64,000 bases of DNA from Fictibacillus solisalsi (GTDB lineage Bacteria > Bacillota > Bacilli > Bacillales > Fictibacillaceae), in contig NZ_FNHW01000005.1 in NCBI RefSeq assembly GCF_900103485.1, forward strand, positions 81,025-145,024. Direction: 5' to 3'. Position numbers and translations under genes: made by a program. The notes beneath the pieces are model-generated. The model did not search any database, had not been told where the DNA came from, and saw only the letters and a list, made by a program, of their open reading frames with translations. This document shows, piece by piece, positions 8,731 through 17,265 of this stretch. Position 1 is the stretch's first letter; each line of letters opens with the position of its first letter.

Positions 8731-9928
8731 CTATAAAATTTTTATTGGATTAAGTGGAGGTTTAGGTCCAGTTACTCGAACATTCCCAATCGCTGAGGAA
8801 TTTAAGAATGCCGGAGCCGAAGTCTGCTTTAGTGTTTATGATGATAACGCTAGTAAATACTTGCGGAAATCGGGGTATCGAGTTTTTATTGATGACGACC
8901 AAACCTCACCTGACTCCCAATTTACCATTGAGCCCAGTTCTGTTTTTTATAATTTGGATCATTACTTTGCTCAAATGGGCTTTCTGGATCCCAAATTCAC
9001 GAAAAAGTGGATTATGAATCGTATAAAGATGATACAAACTTATAAGCCCCATCTCATCGTCACAGATTTGAGCCCACATACAATGATTGCTGCCAAATAC
9101 TTAAAAATACCCACGTTATCCCTCGTACAGAGTTGCCTACATCCTGATGGATTACCATTTCAAGGTGAGGTACCCCGAAACCTTCCTAAAGTAACGCCTG
9201 TTTTTAATCAAATATTAGATCAATTAGGACTAACACCAATAAATTGTATGGAAGATTTATGTATAGGGGATAAAACCATTGTGCCTAGTTTCCCAGAGAT
9301 CGATCCAATTAACAATTCAACAGTCGAATATGTGGGGCCCATCGACTCGAACTTTTTACAGTATAAATCCAATCATCACTTTAAGGGCAACTATATCCTC
9401 GTTTACCCTGGGCGGCTTAGAGATTCAGCGGGTGATACGGGTATTAAAATTGTGGAAAAGGTCATCAAGGCTAGCAGACAATTGACAGATCAAGAATTTA
9501 TCCTCGTTACAAATGAATCATTAACAGCGCTCTCCTTAACCCCCCCTAAAAATGTCAAGGTGATTCCTAGTTACACCACACACATGTTGCAAAATGCTTC
9601 ATTGTTTATTCATCATGGCGGCCATGGAAGTTGCCTTTCATCCATTAAATATAGAGTTCCTTCTCTCATTCTTCCCACACATAGTGAACGTTATTTCAAT
9701 GCCAAAAGAATAAGTCAACTGGGTGTTGGCGATTATATGTTACCAAATATAGTGACAGATGAGCATTTTGTAAAAATGGTTAAGTATATGATTAGTGATA
9801 CATCTTATTCAGTAAATTTACGAGATTACAATATTAAGGTAGCAAACAGAAAATATAAAGGGGAACGACGCGCTTTTGATATAGCAAATACCGTTCTGAA
9901 AAGAAAACAGAAGAGGGAATCTCAATGA
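8723..9928 (+). CDS. GT1-family glycosyltransferase (UGT/MGT-like)
   Basis: A 401-residue GT-B glycosyltransferase. The N-terminal acceptor domain begins IFIGLSGGLGPVTRTFPIAE, like antibiotic glycosyltransferases. The C-terminal donor site shows MLQNASLFIHHGGHGS followed by PSLILPTHSERYFNA, the nucleotide-sugar-binding signature of family 1. The ATG at 8723 follows GAGGGGGG, overlaps the previous gene by eight bases and is preferred over ATG 8708. The stop overlaps the AcpS start (ATGA). It likely transfers a glucose-type or modified sugar to the product; the acceptor is unknown. Confidence 0.85.
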   Translation: MFDYKIFIGLSGGLGPVTRTFPIAEEFKNAGAEVCFSVYDDNASKYLRKSGYRVFIDDDQTSPDSQFTIEPSSVFYNLDHYFAQMGFLDPKFTKKWIMNRIKMIQTYKPHLIVTDLSPHTMIAAKYLKIPTLSLVQSCLHPDGLPFQGEVPRNLPKVTPVFNQILDQLGLTPINCMEDLCIGDKTIVPSFPEIDPINNSTVEYVGPIDSNFLQYKSNHHFKGNYILVYPGRLRDSAGDTGIKIVEKVIKASRQLTDQEFILVTNESLTALSLTPPKNVKVIPSYTTHMLQNASLFIHHGGHGSCLSSIKYRVPSLILPTHSERYFNAKRISQLGVGDYMLPNIVTDEHFVKMVKYMISDTSYSVNLRDYNIKVANRKYKGERRAFDIANTVLKRKQKRESQ

Positions 9929-10311
9929 TATTTGGTGTAGGGATTGATTTACAAGAACTAAAACAGTTTCAGAAAGTGGTCGATAGAAGAGAGGAAGCTT
10001 TTTTACAGAAAGTATTTACAGAGCGGGAATTAAAGTACTCTAAACAAAAGAATTTTATTCAATCATTGGCAGGACGTTGGGCTGTAAAGGAAGCCTTTTT
10101 AAAGGCTATGGGAACGGGGATTCAAAACATGAGAGCTCTCAAAGAAATTGAAATTATAAACCTTCATGGTGGCAAGCCCTATATAAACCTAACAGGCGAA
10201 CTTAAAACAAAATGTACCGTACTGAATATAAAAATTGATGCTAGTATTTCCCATTCAAAGGACTATGCGACGGGCATGGTGGTACTAAGCAGAGATAAAA
10301 GTTTTGGTTGA
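9925..10311 (+). CDS. Holo-[acyl-carrier-protein] synthase (AcpS-type phosphopantetheinyl transferase)
   Basis: It transfers 4'-phosphopantetheine from CoA to the Ser of carrier proteins. The 128-residue protein has the AcpS signatures GVGIDLQE (Mg-binding Asp), GRWAVKEAFLKA and ASISHS. Overlap with the glycosyltransferase by ATGA shows it belongs to this operon, so it is a cluster-borne enzyme rather than the housekeeping acpS, which in Bacillus lies near alr. It probably modifies the three ACPs encoded at 14.0, 45.7 and 49.2 kb. Confidence 0.9.
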   Translation: MIFGVGIDLQELKQFQKVVDRREEAFLQKVFTERELKYSKQKNFIQSLAGRWAVKEAFLKAMGTGIQNMRALKEIEIINLHGGKPYINLTGELKTKCTVLNIKIDASISHSKDYATGMVVLSRDKSFG

Positions 10312-10371
10312 ACTCCATCTCATTCAGATGGTGACTCACGGTCTTTAATTACGATTATAAATTAGTAAGGT

Positions 10372-11043
10372 GTGAACAAACTGAAGATACTTATTGTTTT
10401 AGATGCTAGTATGACTCCATTAGATCTTCAAAGGGAAAGTGAAATCTTAGAAATTAACCAAGTCAAGACCGCAGAACAATTTGATGAGTTAGTTCTGAAA
10501 GTTAAAAAAAATACTTTCTATACTATGGTGGTTTTTCTCTCAGCAAACCAATCTCTACCCGCAGATTGGATGTTAAATAAATTTACAAAGACCCCTTATG
10601 TGGTCTTTATCGGTATAAAAGAAAAAAAATTACTTTCCATCTATAACTACTTGGAAACAGTGGGGATAATGTCGACAGTGAAATCTTCCGATCAAAAGTA
10701 TGATAATCTTCTTCCGTCAATTATTAATTATTTACATGAAAATATTCATGACAGTTCATTCAATTTATTAACTGTTTCAAATCAATTTAATATTAGTTCA
10801 TCTTATCTATCAAAAATTTTCAAAAAATACTATGGAATAGGTTTCAAGCAATATTTAATTAGGCAACGAATAAACAAAGCTAAGTTAATGCTACAATATG
10901 GGTTTTCCGTAACCTATACTTGCGAAAAAGTAGGCTATGGAGACTTAACGCATTTTTCAAAAACGTTTAAAAAGATGGAGGGAATCAGTCCTTTAAACTA
11001 TAAGAAGCAATTCTACTTAGATAAAAATGAGTACGAAAAATAG
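10372..11043 (+). CDS. AraC-family transcriptional regulator
   Basis: A 223-residue regulator. The C-terminal ~100 residues form the double helix-turn-helix of the AraC/XylS family: FNLLTVSNQFNISSSYLSKI then GFKQYLIRQRINKAKLML and VGYGDLTHFSKTFKKMEG, ending SPLNYKK. The N-terminal ~110 residues resemble a degenerate receiver-like domain (KILIVLDAS, VVFLSANQ) without a clear phosphoacceptor set. GTG start directly behind TAAGG. It sits between the sugar operon and the operon starting at 11.4 kb, so it is a likely pathway-specific activator; its operator is not evident. Confidence 0.85.
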   Translation: MNKLKILIVLDASMTPLDLQRESEILEINQVKTAEQFDELVLKVKKNTFYTMVVFLSANQSLPADWMLNKFTKTPYVVFIGIKEKKLLSIYNYLETVGIMSTVKSSDQKYDNLLPSIINYLHENIHDSSFNLLTVSNQFNISSSYLSKIFKKYYGIGFKQYLIRQRINKAKLMLQYGFSVTYTCEKVGYGDLTHFSKTFKKMEGISPLNYKKQFYLDKNEYEK

Positions 11044-11388
11044 AAAAGTTACAGGATCATCATGAGATTCAGACTACGCTTATTTTGTCTTGCCTTTTAG
11101 AATTTTTAAGACGTGTGTATTAAAATGCTATTCAATGTTGTCCCCTTATTTCTCCTCACTTTACCATACCTGCAAACTAATGGATCTCTTATCCTGAATC
11201 TTAAATTTGTTACTTACAGGTCATTTTCTTACTTTCCGATTAGAGATTGTCCTTTTTTTAGCAGTCTTTGCGAGAAAAAGTGAACATAAAAAAACTAAAC
11301 TCAACCCATTTAAAACAGAGCGGCCACTCTCCTCAATATGACATGATAGAAGTGTTCCGGGACACCAATAAACAAGGAGGGTATTTAA
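11044..11388. other. 345-base intergenic region, putative control region
   Basis: No gene is seen. The region is AT-rich and lies between the AraC regulator and the long plus-strand operon, so it should hold the operon promoter, but I found no convincing -35/-10 pair at standard spacing. An imperfect palindrome GTGTTCCGGGACAC (11352-11365) lies shortly before the ribosome binding site AAGGAGGG and may be an operator or mRNA hairpin. Confidence 0.4.
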
Positions 11389-11913
11389 TTGAAAAACTTA
11401 AAAAAGGCAGTAAAAAAGAAGTTATCACTTGAAACATCTACAAGTCGTACCATTTTAGAATTGGTAGATGGACGTCGTGAAGAATTGGTTTTTAATCAAG
11501 TACGTCCGACCGAATTTACAGTTAGCGATTCAAATTTCAGCATTAAGTCTGGAGTAAATGTTGAAATTGAAATTGAAAACGTTGATTTGGAAGCTGCTTC
11601 AAAAACTCTTTGGCCTGGTGCACAAATTCGAGTGCGCGGTGGTCTTAATGGACAAGGAGCACCAATTAAAGCACATGCAACGATTCCTGCTAACAAGGTA
11701 ATTGTTGACGGGGTAGATGCAGAATCTTTCCTATACTGGGTTATTGAAACGCCAGAAGGAAATTTCCATAACAAACAACCTATCCATATGAAAGGCCATA
11801 TTACGGGTCTTCCTCCAAAAGATGCAACATTCAATTCTCAGGACGTTGTTCCAATTTTTGATGCTAACGATCAACAAGTGGGTACACTCTACAGCTGCTT
11901 GCAATCCAACTAA
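11389..11913 (+). CDS. Hypothetical protein, 174 residues, beta-rich
   Basis: A TTG start lies behind a strong AAGGAGGG. The protein begins with a basic patch (KNLKKAVKKKL) and then alternates hydrophobic and polar residues, suggesting a beta-sandwich; Gly-rich runs such as RVRGGLNGQG and a single Cys near the C-terminus (YSCLQSN) are visible. No signal peptide or membrane segment. I do not recognise a family. It is the first gene of the long operon and is separated from the rest by a hairpin with a T-run, so it may be made in excess, as expected for a binding, structural or precursor protein rather than an enzyme. Confidence 0.7.
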   Translation: MKNLKKAVKKKLSLETSTSRTILELVDGRREELVFNQVRPTEFTVSDSNFSIKSGVNVEIEIENVDLEAASKTLWPGAQIRVRGGLNGQGAPIKAHATIPANKVIVDGVDAESFLYWVIETPEGNFHNKQPIHMKGHITGLPPKDATFNSQDVVPIFDANDQQVGTLYSCLQSN

Positions 11914-11927
11914 TGGAATAAAAGGAT

Positions 11928-11957
11928 AAAGGGTCATATTTATGACCCTTTATTTTT
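11928..11957 (+). terminator. Hairpin with T-run, likely partial terminator
   Basis: AAAGGGTCAT at 11928-11937 pairs with ATGACCCTTT at 11942-11951 around a four-base loop, followed by ATTTTT. The next gene starts only 20 bases later with no room for a promoter, so this is probably a read-through terminator that lowers downstream expression. Confidence 0.7.
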
Positions 11958-11976
11958 CAAAAGGAGTTTATTACTC

Positions 11977-13146
11977 ATGTATGACCTCATAATTGTTGGG
12001 GCCCGCTGTGCAGGATCTTCTTTAGCAATCTTTCTCGGAAGGCTAGGTTATAACATACTTTTAGTGGACCGTGCTGCACAAATAGGGCCGACGTTATCCA
12101 CACATATTATCGGTGAGATTGATGTTTATAAACATTTACGAATAGAAAAGAAAATGATCAACAGTGGAGCTCCTTTTCTTACAAGATTTCGTGTCAATGT
12201 TGACAGCCATCTATTTGAATCAGATCTTATTGTTACGGAAAGAGCAATCAGCGTCAGACGAGAATTACTCGATTCCTATTTAATGGATGAGGTGAAAAAA
12301 CTTCCGAACGTACAGGTTGAGTTAGCTGTTAACATCAAGGATGTAATAAAGAGTAGCGGGCAAATCACTGGCGTTATCGCATTCGATGAAAGTGGGAACG
12401 AGAAAAGGTATTATGGGAAAGTTGTGGTTGGGGCTGATGGCCGCAACTCTACAATTGCCTCTCTCACAAATGCAGGAATAGAACAACAAAGCTCCATTGA
12501 GGAATTAGCCGTAATGTATGGCTATTTGTCAGGCATACAGCCTCTTTCAGTAGGAACCATCGAATGGTATTGGACGAAGGACTTGATTGCGATTTGCAAT
12601 CCAATAGATAAAGGAAAACACTGTGTTGCACTTATGTTCCATCCTTCACACTTTAAAGAATGGTGTAATAGAGATGAATTTAGCCGTAGGATATCCAAGC
12701 TAAAAATGTTGTCATCTCGTATCACCAAACTATCCATGGACGGGAATTTAAAGGGTATCAAACGTATCAATAGTTACATCAAAAATACTCATGGTGATGG
12801 GTGGGTTCTCGCCGGTGATGCATGTGCTAATATCCATCCAATTAGTGGTGTAGGTATAGACAATGCGATATGCATCTCAGAAGTGTTAGCCATTCAGCTC
12901 GACCAATTTCTTCAGTACAAAAAGAGCTGGACCGAGGCCATGATGGAATATAAGAAATATAGAGATGATAGAGTATATCCTCAGTTTTTTGCCTCACAAA
13001 AGACACAAGCCCTCCATCAAACCGTCATTTCAGAATCCCAAAATAACGCTGCAAGTATGCTATGCACTTTTCCGAGTTTAGCCAAAAATTTAACCATTAA
13101 GTCTGAAGCTATTCTTCAAATTTTACAGGAGGACGAACATGAATAA
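11977..13146 (+). CDS. FAD-dependent oxidoreductase (geranylgeranyl reductase / flavin monooxygenase-like)
   Basis: A 389-residue flavoprotein. The N-terminal dinucleotide-binding motif is DLIIVGARCAGSSLAIFLGR; the middle motif VVVGADGRNSTIA and the C-terminal VLAGDACANIHPISGVGI contact FAD. This is the p-hydroxybenzoate hydroxylase/geranylgeranyl reductase fold, whose members hydroxylate, halogenate or reduce double bonds. I see no clear tryptophan-halogenase WxWxIP motif. Eight-base overlap with the SRPBCC-PDZ gene and closeness to an ACP suggest it acts on a carrier-bound or lipid-like acyl chain, which is inference. Confidence 0.8.
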   Translation: MYDLIIVGARCAGSSLAIFLGRLGYNILLVDRAAQIGPTLSTHIIGEIDVYKHLRIEKKMINSGAPFLTRFRVNVDSHLFESDLIVTERAISVRRELLDSYLMDEVKKLPNVQVELAVNIKDVIKSSGQITGVIAFDESGNEKRYYGKVVVGADGRNSTIASLTNAGIEQQSSIEELAVMYGYLSGIQPLSVGTIEWYWTKDLIAICNPIDKGKHCVALMFHPSHFKEWCNRDEFSRRISKLKMLSSRITKLSMDGNLKGIKRINSYIKNTHGDGWVLAGDACANIHPISGVGIDNAICISEVLAIQLDQFLQYKKSWTEAMMEYKKYRDDRVYPQFFASQKTQALHQTVISESQNNAASMLCTFPSLAKNLTIKSEAILQILQEDEHE

Positions 13147-14041
13147 ACAAACTTATTTTCAAATCGAGACATATCTGGAGGCACCGATTGAACAAGTGTG
13201 GTGGTCTGTATCTACCCCTGAAGGTATGAATACATTTCTTACTTATAAATCCGGATCTTCAGGAGATGCCTCTTCTCCCAAGGTGGGGGATCGGTTTTTT
13301 CTAAATTACGGAGATATTGAAAATGAACAAATCGTTTTGGAGTATACAGAAAATCAAGCTTTTAAGGTGTTTGATTCATATAAATCGATTTCTCCAGATG
13401 GGTCAGTTCAAGAATTTAAAGTGGTAACCAGAACGACTCTTGAACAACTTGATGAAACGTTTGTAAAACTAACATTGTCTGTAAATGGATTTAGTCTAGA
13501 TACTTTCGGCCAATGGTTTAAAGAATGTATGAAATTTGGTTGGCAACGTTCCATGATGAGCTTAAAATCCGTTCTTGAGTTAGGTATGGATTTAAGAACA
13601 CCTTTGTTCAGCTATCCACGCTTGGGGATTCTAAATTGTACGATCAATGAAGAACAAAGAGTGCTTACAGGTTGCCAAGAGGCAGGAAATTATCTTCTTG
13701 AAGTATTTCCTAATAGTCCTGCCTCCCGCGCTGGCCTGAACAAAGGCGATGTTATTCTCTCGGTCGGAGGTAAGCCAACAGGGAATTACGAAGAATTTGT
13801 AAAAACCATTTCTTCCTATGGTGAAAAATTGGATAATGTGCAAATTACCTTTTTTAGTGACGGACAAGTACGTACCTCAGTAGTTAACTTTTCATTAGAA
13901 GACATATTCACAGGGCTCGTAGATACAGAGAACGAATCGTTCAAAGACATTAAGGAGAAAAGGGAGATGTTAGCGAAGCAACGTTCATCATCTGATTCTT
14001 TATGGACAGGTAAAGGAGATGATCAACATGAGCATTGCTAA
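13139..14041 (+). CDS. SRPBCC (START/AHSA1-like) plus PDZ fusion protein
   Basis: A 300-residue protein with two recognisable parts. Residues ~5-145 resemble an SRPBCC lipid- or polyketide-binding fold (IETYLEAPIEQVWWSVSTPE, then GWQRSMMSLKSVLE, as in AHSA1-type proteins). Residues ~180-255 look like a PDZ domain: GNYLLEVFPNSPASRAGLNKG, DVILSVGGKPTGNYEEFVK. A charged linker-like tail ends in EHC. No protease domain accompanies the PDZ, which is unusual. The start overlaps the oxidoreductase by eight bases and the stop overlaps the ACP, so all three are coupled. It may present a hydrophobic intermediate or dock pathway enzymes (inference). Confidence 0.75.
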   Translation: MNKQTYFQIETYLEAPIEQVWWSVSTPEGMNTFLTYKSGSSGDASSPKVGDRFFLNYGDIENEQIVLEYTENQAFKVFDSYKSISPDGSVQEFKVVTRTTLEQLDETFVKLTLSVNGFSLDTFGQWFKECMKFGWQRSMMSLKSVLELGMDLRTPLFSYPRLGILNCTINEEQRVLTGCQEAGNYLLEVFPNSPASRAGLNKGDVILSVGGKPTGNYEEFVKTISSYGEKLDNVQITFFSDGQVRTSVVNFSLEDIFTGLVDTENESFKDIKEKREMLAKQRSSSDSLWTGKGDDQHEHC

Positions 14042-14267
14042 TGAATTATACGAATTGATGAGCCAACGGCATTGTGGTGTTCTTCCTGTGGAAGACATTC
14101 ACGAAAATTTGACAATATTTGAGGCTGGTTTTGATTCTTTAAGGTTTATGGAGCTGGTGGTTCTCATTGAAGAGCGTTTCTCCATCGAGTTCCCGGATGA
14201 TCTTTTAGATATAAACAGTGAAACGACGATTAAGGATATTGTTTTAAGAATTAACCAACTGGTGTAA
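14028..14267 (+). CDS. Acyl carrier protein (ACP-1)
   Basis: A 79-residue carrier protein. The phosphopantetheine attachment site is Ser37 in AGFDSLRFMEL, followed by the acidic helix-III region (ELVVLIEERFSIEFPDDLL). ATG 14028 has AAGGAG nine bases upstream; ATG 14019 abuts it. It overlaps the end of the SRPBCC-PDZ gene and is followed two bases later by an AMP-forming ligase, the usual pairing in which the ligase adenylates an acid and loads it on the ACP. The cluster's AcpS (9925-10311) is the likely activating enzyme. Confidence 0.9.
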   Translation: MSIANELYELMSQRHCGVLPVEDIHENLTIFEAGFDSLRFMELVVLIEERFSIEFPDDLLDINSETTIKDIVLRINQLV

Positions 14268-14269
14268 TC

Positions 14270-15673
14270 ATGAGAGCAATTGACCGTATTCTAAGCACCG
14301 ATCCTGAAAAGGTGTGTGTGAAAATTGAAAATGGTTTATCTATTACGTATCAACAAATTAAGGAAATTACCAAAGCAAATCAATCAATCTTAAAAGCAAT
14401 CAAACGGAAAAAAAGTGGGCAACCGGCAATAGTCGTTGATATTTCGATAGGGTGGAAGCTCATCCCGGTTTTTTTGGCATGTTTTCTTGAAAAACTAACA
14501 TTAGTTCCGGTAGACAGGTTGCGTAGTCCTAATTTAACTCACTTTATTCACCAGCAGTTTCCAGATGTTCATTTTGGACCAGATGATTTTAACAGCGAAG
14601 GGGAAATGAAGGATGAAAAAAACCTTCAATATCTAACCCATTATAAAGAACTTAAGGAAGTAGCTTTCGTCCTATATACTTCTGGAACAACTAGCAATCC
14701 AAAAGGTGTAATGTTAACTTACGACAACATTTTAATAAATGCTGAACAGATAAAAGACCGGCTGAAATTAAAAGAATCAGATTGTCTCTTAGTGGCAAGA
14801 CCTTTATCCTATGCTTCTTCTATCACGGGAGAGATTTTTGCAGGGTTGCTTGCAGGGAGTTCCTTTTTATTCAAAGCCCCCTCGTCTTCACCGCTACGAA
14901 TTATCAACCACGTAAAACAACATAATGTGTCAATCCTCTTTCTAACCCCGTCGCTTACTTTAAAACTTCTTGAACTACGTTCATTTCTCGAATTAACAAG
15001 ATTAAAAGCAATTGTTTTAAGTGGGGAAATCCTTTATACTGGCCAGTTTCAAATTATTAGAGCAGGACTTCCGAAAACAGTCGCTATCTATAATGGATAT
15101 GGTCTAACCGAGGCGTCTCCACGAGTAGCTATTCATAAGATTGATACGGAATCATTCGTCGAAGGGTGTGTAGGTGTACCCCTGAATGGAATCAAAATCA
15201 AAATTCTTGATGAAGTGGGTAGAAAGCTTCCTGATCAGTCAAAAGGAGTTTTGCACATCAAAGGACCTAACATAATGAAGGGGTATTTAAAACAAAAGAA
15301 ATTAACCCGTGAAGTAAAAAAGAATGGATGGCTAAATACAAATGATCTTGCAGAGATAAGGAATAAGCAGCTCATTATACATGGGAGAGCAGACAATACC
15401 ATTATTCGACATGGTATGAACATTCAATTAGAAGAGATTGAGTCTTTACTAAATGCTAGTCCTTTCGTCAATGAATCGGTAGTCATTAAACGTGAATCTG
15501 AGAATAAGAAAGTAACTCTTGAAGCATGGATTGTTCCAAGTTCCACTTACCAAATGTCCTTGCTACAAAAGGAAATTCATAGTTGGGATCAAAAGTTATG
15601 GCCGGATAAAATAGTGTTAAAACAAGAAATGCCGAAAACTCAGACGGGTAAGCTGAGAAGAACAGGAAATTAA
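14270..15673 (+). CDS. AMP-dependent acyl-CoA/acyl-ACP ligase (ANL family)
   Basis: A 467-residue adenylate-forming enzyme. Core motif A3 is VLYTSGTTSNPKGVMLTYDN, A5 is YNGYGLTEASPR, the A7 region is WLNTNDLAEI, A8 is HGRADNTIIRHGMNI and the C-terminal Lys motif is PKTQTGKLRR. It is slightly short for the family (500-550), mainly at the N-terminus. It begins two bases after the ACP, so its acyl adenylate is most likely passed to that ACP rather than CoA. The set ligase, ACP and two alpha/beta hydrolases also recalls the exosortase-A-associated gene sets of Proteobacteria, but no exosortase is present. Confidence 0.88.
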   Translation: MRAIDRILSTDPEKVCVKIENGLSITYQQIKEITKANQSILKAIKRKKSGQPAIVVDISIGWKLIPVFLACFLEKLTLVPVDRLRSPNLTHFIHQQFPDVHFGPDDFNSEGEMKDEKNLQYLTHYKELKEVAFVLYTSGTTSNPKGVMLTYDNILINAEQIKDRLKLKESDCLLVARPLSYASSITGEIFAGLLAGSSFLFKAPSSSPLRIINHVKQHNVSILFLTPSLTLKLLELRSFLELTRLKAIVLSGEILYTGQFQIIRAGLPKTVAIYNGYGLTEASPRVAIHKIDTESFVEGCVGVPLNGIKIKILDEVGRKLPDQSKGVLHIKGPNIMKGYLKQKKLTREVKKNGWLNTNDLAEIRNKQLIIHGRADNTIIRHGMNIQLEEIESLLNASPFVNESVVIKRESENKKVTLEAWIVPSSTYQMSLLQKEIHSWDQKLWPDKIVLKQEMPKTQTGKLRRTGN

Positions 15674-15708
15674 TTGACAAAATATAAAAAAAGGAAACAG
15701 GTGAGTAA

Positions 15709-16452
15709 ATGGAAAAATGGAAGACATTCTTTTCTTCAGACTATTTAACATTTTCAGAAGAAATCCTAACATCGGAACGAACAGACTTTGAAATCGAATT
15801 TATTTTGAGACAATTAAACCTAAAACCGGGAGCTAAAATCCTTGATTTAGGCTGCGGACAGGGAAGGCTTTCTATCCCCCTTGCTCAAAGGGGATTTACA
15901 ATTACTGGGTTAGATGGAGCGAAAGACCTTTTGAAGGAAGCAAAACGAAGAGCAGAAGAGTATAACGTAGACATTGAATTTATCCATTGTGATATGCGAG
16001 AAATGAGCTTTATTGAGGAATTTGATGCTGTAATCAATTTCGGAACGGCTTTTGGGTACATCGAGTCACAAAAAGATGACCAAATGATATTAGAAAAAGT
16101 TCATCAAGCGCTTAAACCGAATGGTCTATTTATTCAGGATCTTGAAAACAGAGAAGCTAAAGTTAAAAACTTGTCTAAACAAACATGGTACCACATGAAT
16201 AATAAGCTGGTTTGGAGTAATCGAAATTTCGATTATGTCTCAGGTCGTTGGAACGAAGTGATCAAATGGTATGAAGACGGAGCTGAGAAACAATCCATTT
16301 TAAATTTAAGACTTTATACCTCATCAGAAATCATTCATATGAATGAAAATGCCGGTTTAGCTCTCAAGGATCTATTCGGTTTTTTTGATGGACAAGCTTA
16401 CTCTGCAGAAAGTCCTCGTATGATCTTAAAACTGCAAAAAAACCAACGGTAA
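15709..16452 (+). CDS. Class I SAM-dependent methyltransferase
   Basis: A 247-residue methyltransferase. SAM-binding motif I is ILDLGCGQGRLSIPLAQRG (about residues 43-61); an acidic residue follows strand 2 (ITGLDGAKDLL), and FIHCDMREM plus FDAVINFGTAFGYI mark motifs II/III. The rest shows the small-molecule methyltransferase pattern (HQALKPNGLFIQDLEN). The ATG has AGGTGAG upstream. It lies between the acyl ligase and hotdog genes in the same operon. The substrate, an O- or N-position on the metabolite, is not readable. Confidence 0.85.
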   Translation: MEKWKTFFSSDYLTFSEEILTSERTDFEIEFILRQLNLKPGAKILDLGCGQGRLSIPLAQRGFTITGLDGAKDLLKEAKRRAEEYNVDIEFIHCDMREMSFIEEFDAVINFGTAFGYIESQKDDQMILEKVHQALKPNGLFIQDLENREAKVKNLSKQTWYHMNNKLVWSNRNFDYVSGRWNEVIKWYEDGAEKQSILNLRLYTSSEIIHMNENAGLALKDLFGFFDGQAYSAESPRMILKLQKNQR

Positions 16453-16457
16453 TCTCA

Positions 16458-16856
16458 ATGGATTATTTAAGCCTGCTACCTCATGAGTATCCTCTGCGTT
16501 TAGTTGATAAGGTAGAACTCTATAAGCCAGGGGAAGAATTAGTTTCGAAATATGATACCCGTCATCTTAAGTGGTTATCGATAAAAACCCCTATTCCCGA
16601 GACCATCCTTATGGAAGGAATGGCTCAAAGCGCAGTAATATTTACACAATTGGAAACCCGTCCATTACAAAATGATGAATTTCCAGTATTAGGTGCCATT
16701 AATGCAACTATGCTATCGCAGGTTGAACCCGGTCAATTGATAACGTATAACATTAAACCGCTTAGATTGCTTCAAGATCAAGCATTAATTGAAGGAAGTA
16801 TTTGGGTAGATCAGCGAAGGATTTTAAAAGGAACTCTAACGGTAGGTATCTCATAG
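16458..16856 (+). CDS. FabZ-like hotdog protein, catalytic His absent
   Basis: A 132-residue single hotdog domain. The N-terminus LLPHEYPLRLVDKVELYKPG matches the start of 3-hydroxyacyl-ACP dehydratases, and LMEGMAQSAVIF keeps the helix with the Glu/Gln region. However, the GHFP motif that carries the active-site His is replaced by LSIKTPIPETI. It probably acts as the non-catalytic or complementary partner of the next protein, giving a heterodimer. The ribosome binding site is weak. Ten bases separate it from its partner gene. Confidence 0.75.
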   Translation: MDYLSLLPHEYPLRLVDKVELYKPGEELVSKYDTRHLKWLSIKTPIPETILMEGMAQSAVIFTQLETRPLQNDEFPVLGAINATMLSQVEPGQLITYNIKPLRLLQDQALIEGSIWVDQRRILKGTLTVGIS

Positions 16857-16866
16857 GAGCGTCAAA

Positions 16867-17262
16867 ATGAAACTTGGAGAACATTTTCCCAAACCATGGT
16901 GTCTGATAGATAAATTTTATGGCATGAATGCCTCTAATCGAATCGAGAGCAGTAAATTTATTAGTTACAGTGACTTTTTTCTTCTTGGGCATTTTAAAAA
17001 TTATAGTGTCTACCCTGGTATTTTAATGATCGAAGGGATGAAACAGACATTGATTATGGCGGATCGACAACAATTGATTCAGTTGAAGAATTATACGCTT
17101 CAGGATATCCAATCAAGATTTCTTAAACCACTTATTCCAGGTAGTATTATTCGCTATTCGCTTTATCAAGAAGAAAGGGCGGGGCAGCTTTGTTTTAAAG
17201 GGACTGGTGAGGTCGATGGAACTGTCATTGTAAGGGGAAAACTGATTTATCAAAAGGAGTAA
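16867..17262 (+). CDS. FabZ-like hotdog protein with catalytic His
   Basis: A 131-residue hotdog domain and likely partner of the preceding protein. It keeps FFLLGHFKNYSVYPGILMIE, aligning with the GHFP-x-PG active-site loop of FabZ, and GMKQ in place of AMAQ. It lacks the N-terminal LPHRYP motif that its neighbour retains (here EHFPKPWCLIDKF). The two genes therefore look like complementary halves of a dehydratase or thioesterase dimer acting on ACP-bound acyl groups. Start ATG behind AGGAGCGTC. Confidence 0.75.
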   Translation: MKLGEHFPKPWCLIDKFYGMNASNRIESSKFISYSDFFLLGHFKNYSVYPGILMIEGMKQTLIMADRQQLIQLKNYTLQDIQSRFLKPLIPGSIIRYSLYQEERAGQLCFKGTGEVDGTVIVRGKLIYQKE

Positions 17263-17265
17263 CAT

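Noticed and set aside
11496..11834. 112-codon minus-strand frame inside the 174-residue gene
   Set aside because: It is an antisense shadow; the plus-strand gene has the strong ribosome binding site and operon position.
11977..13146. Flavin-dependent halogenase
   Set aside because: No WxWxIP motif or conserved Lys region could be seen, only the general FAD fold motifs.
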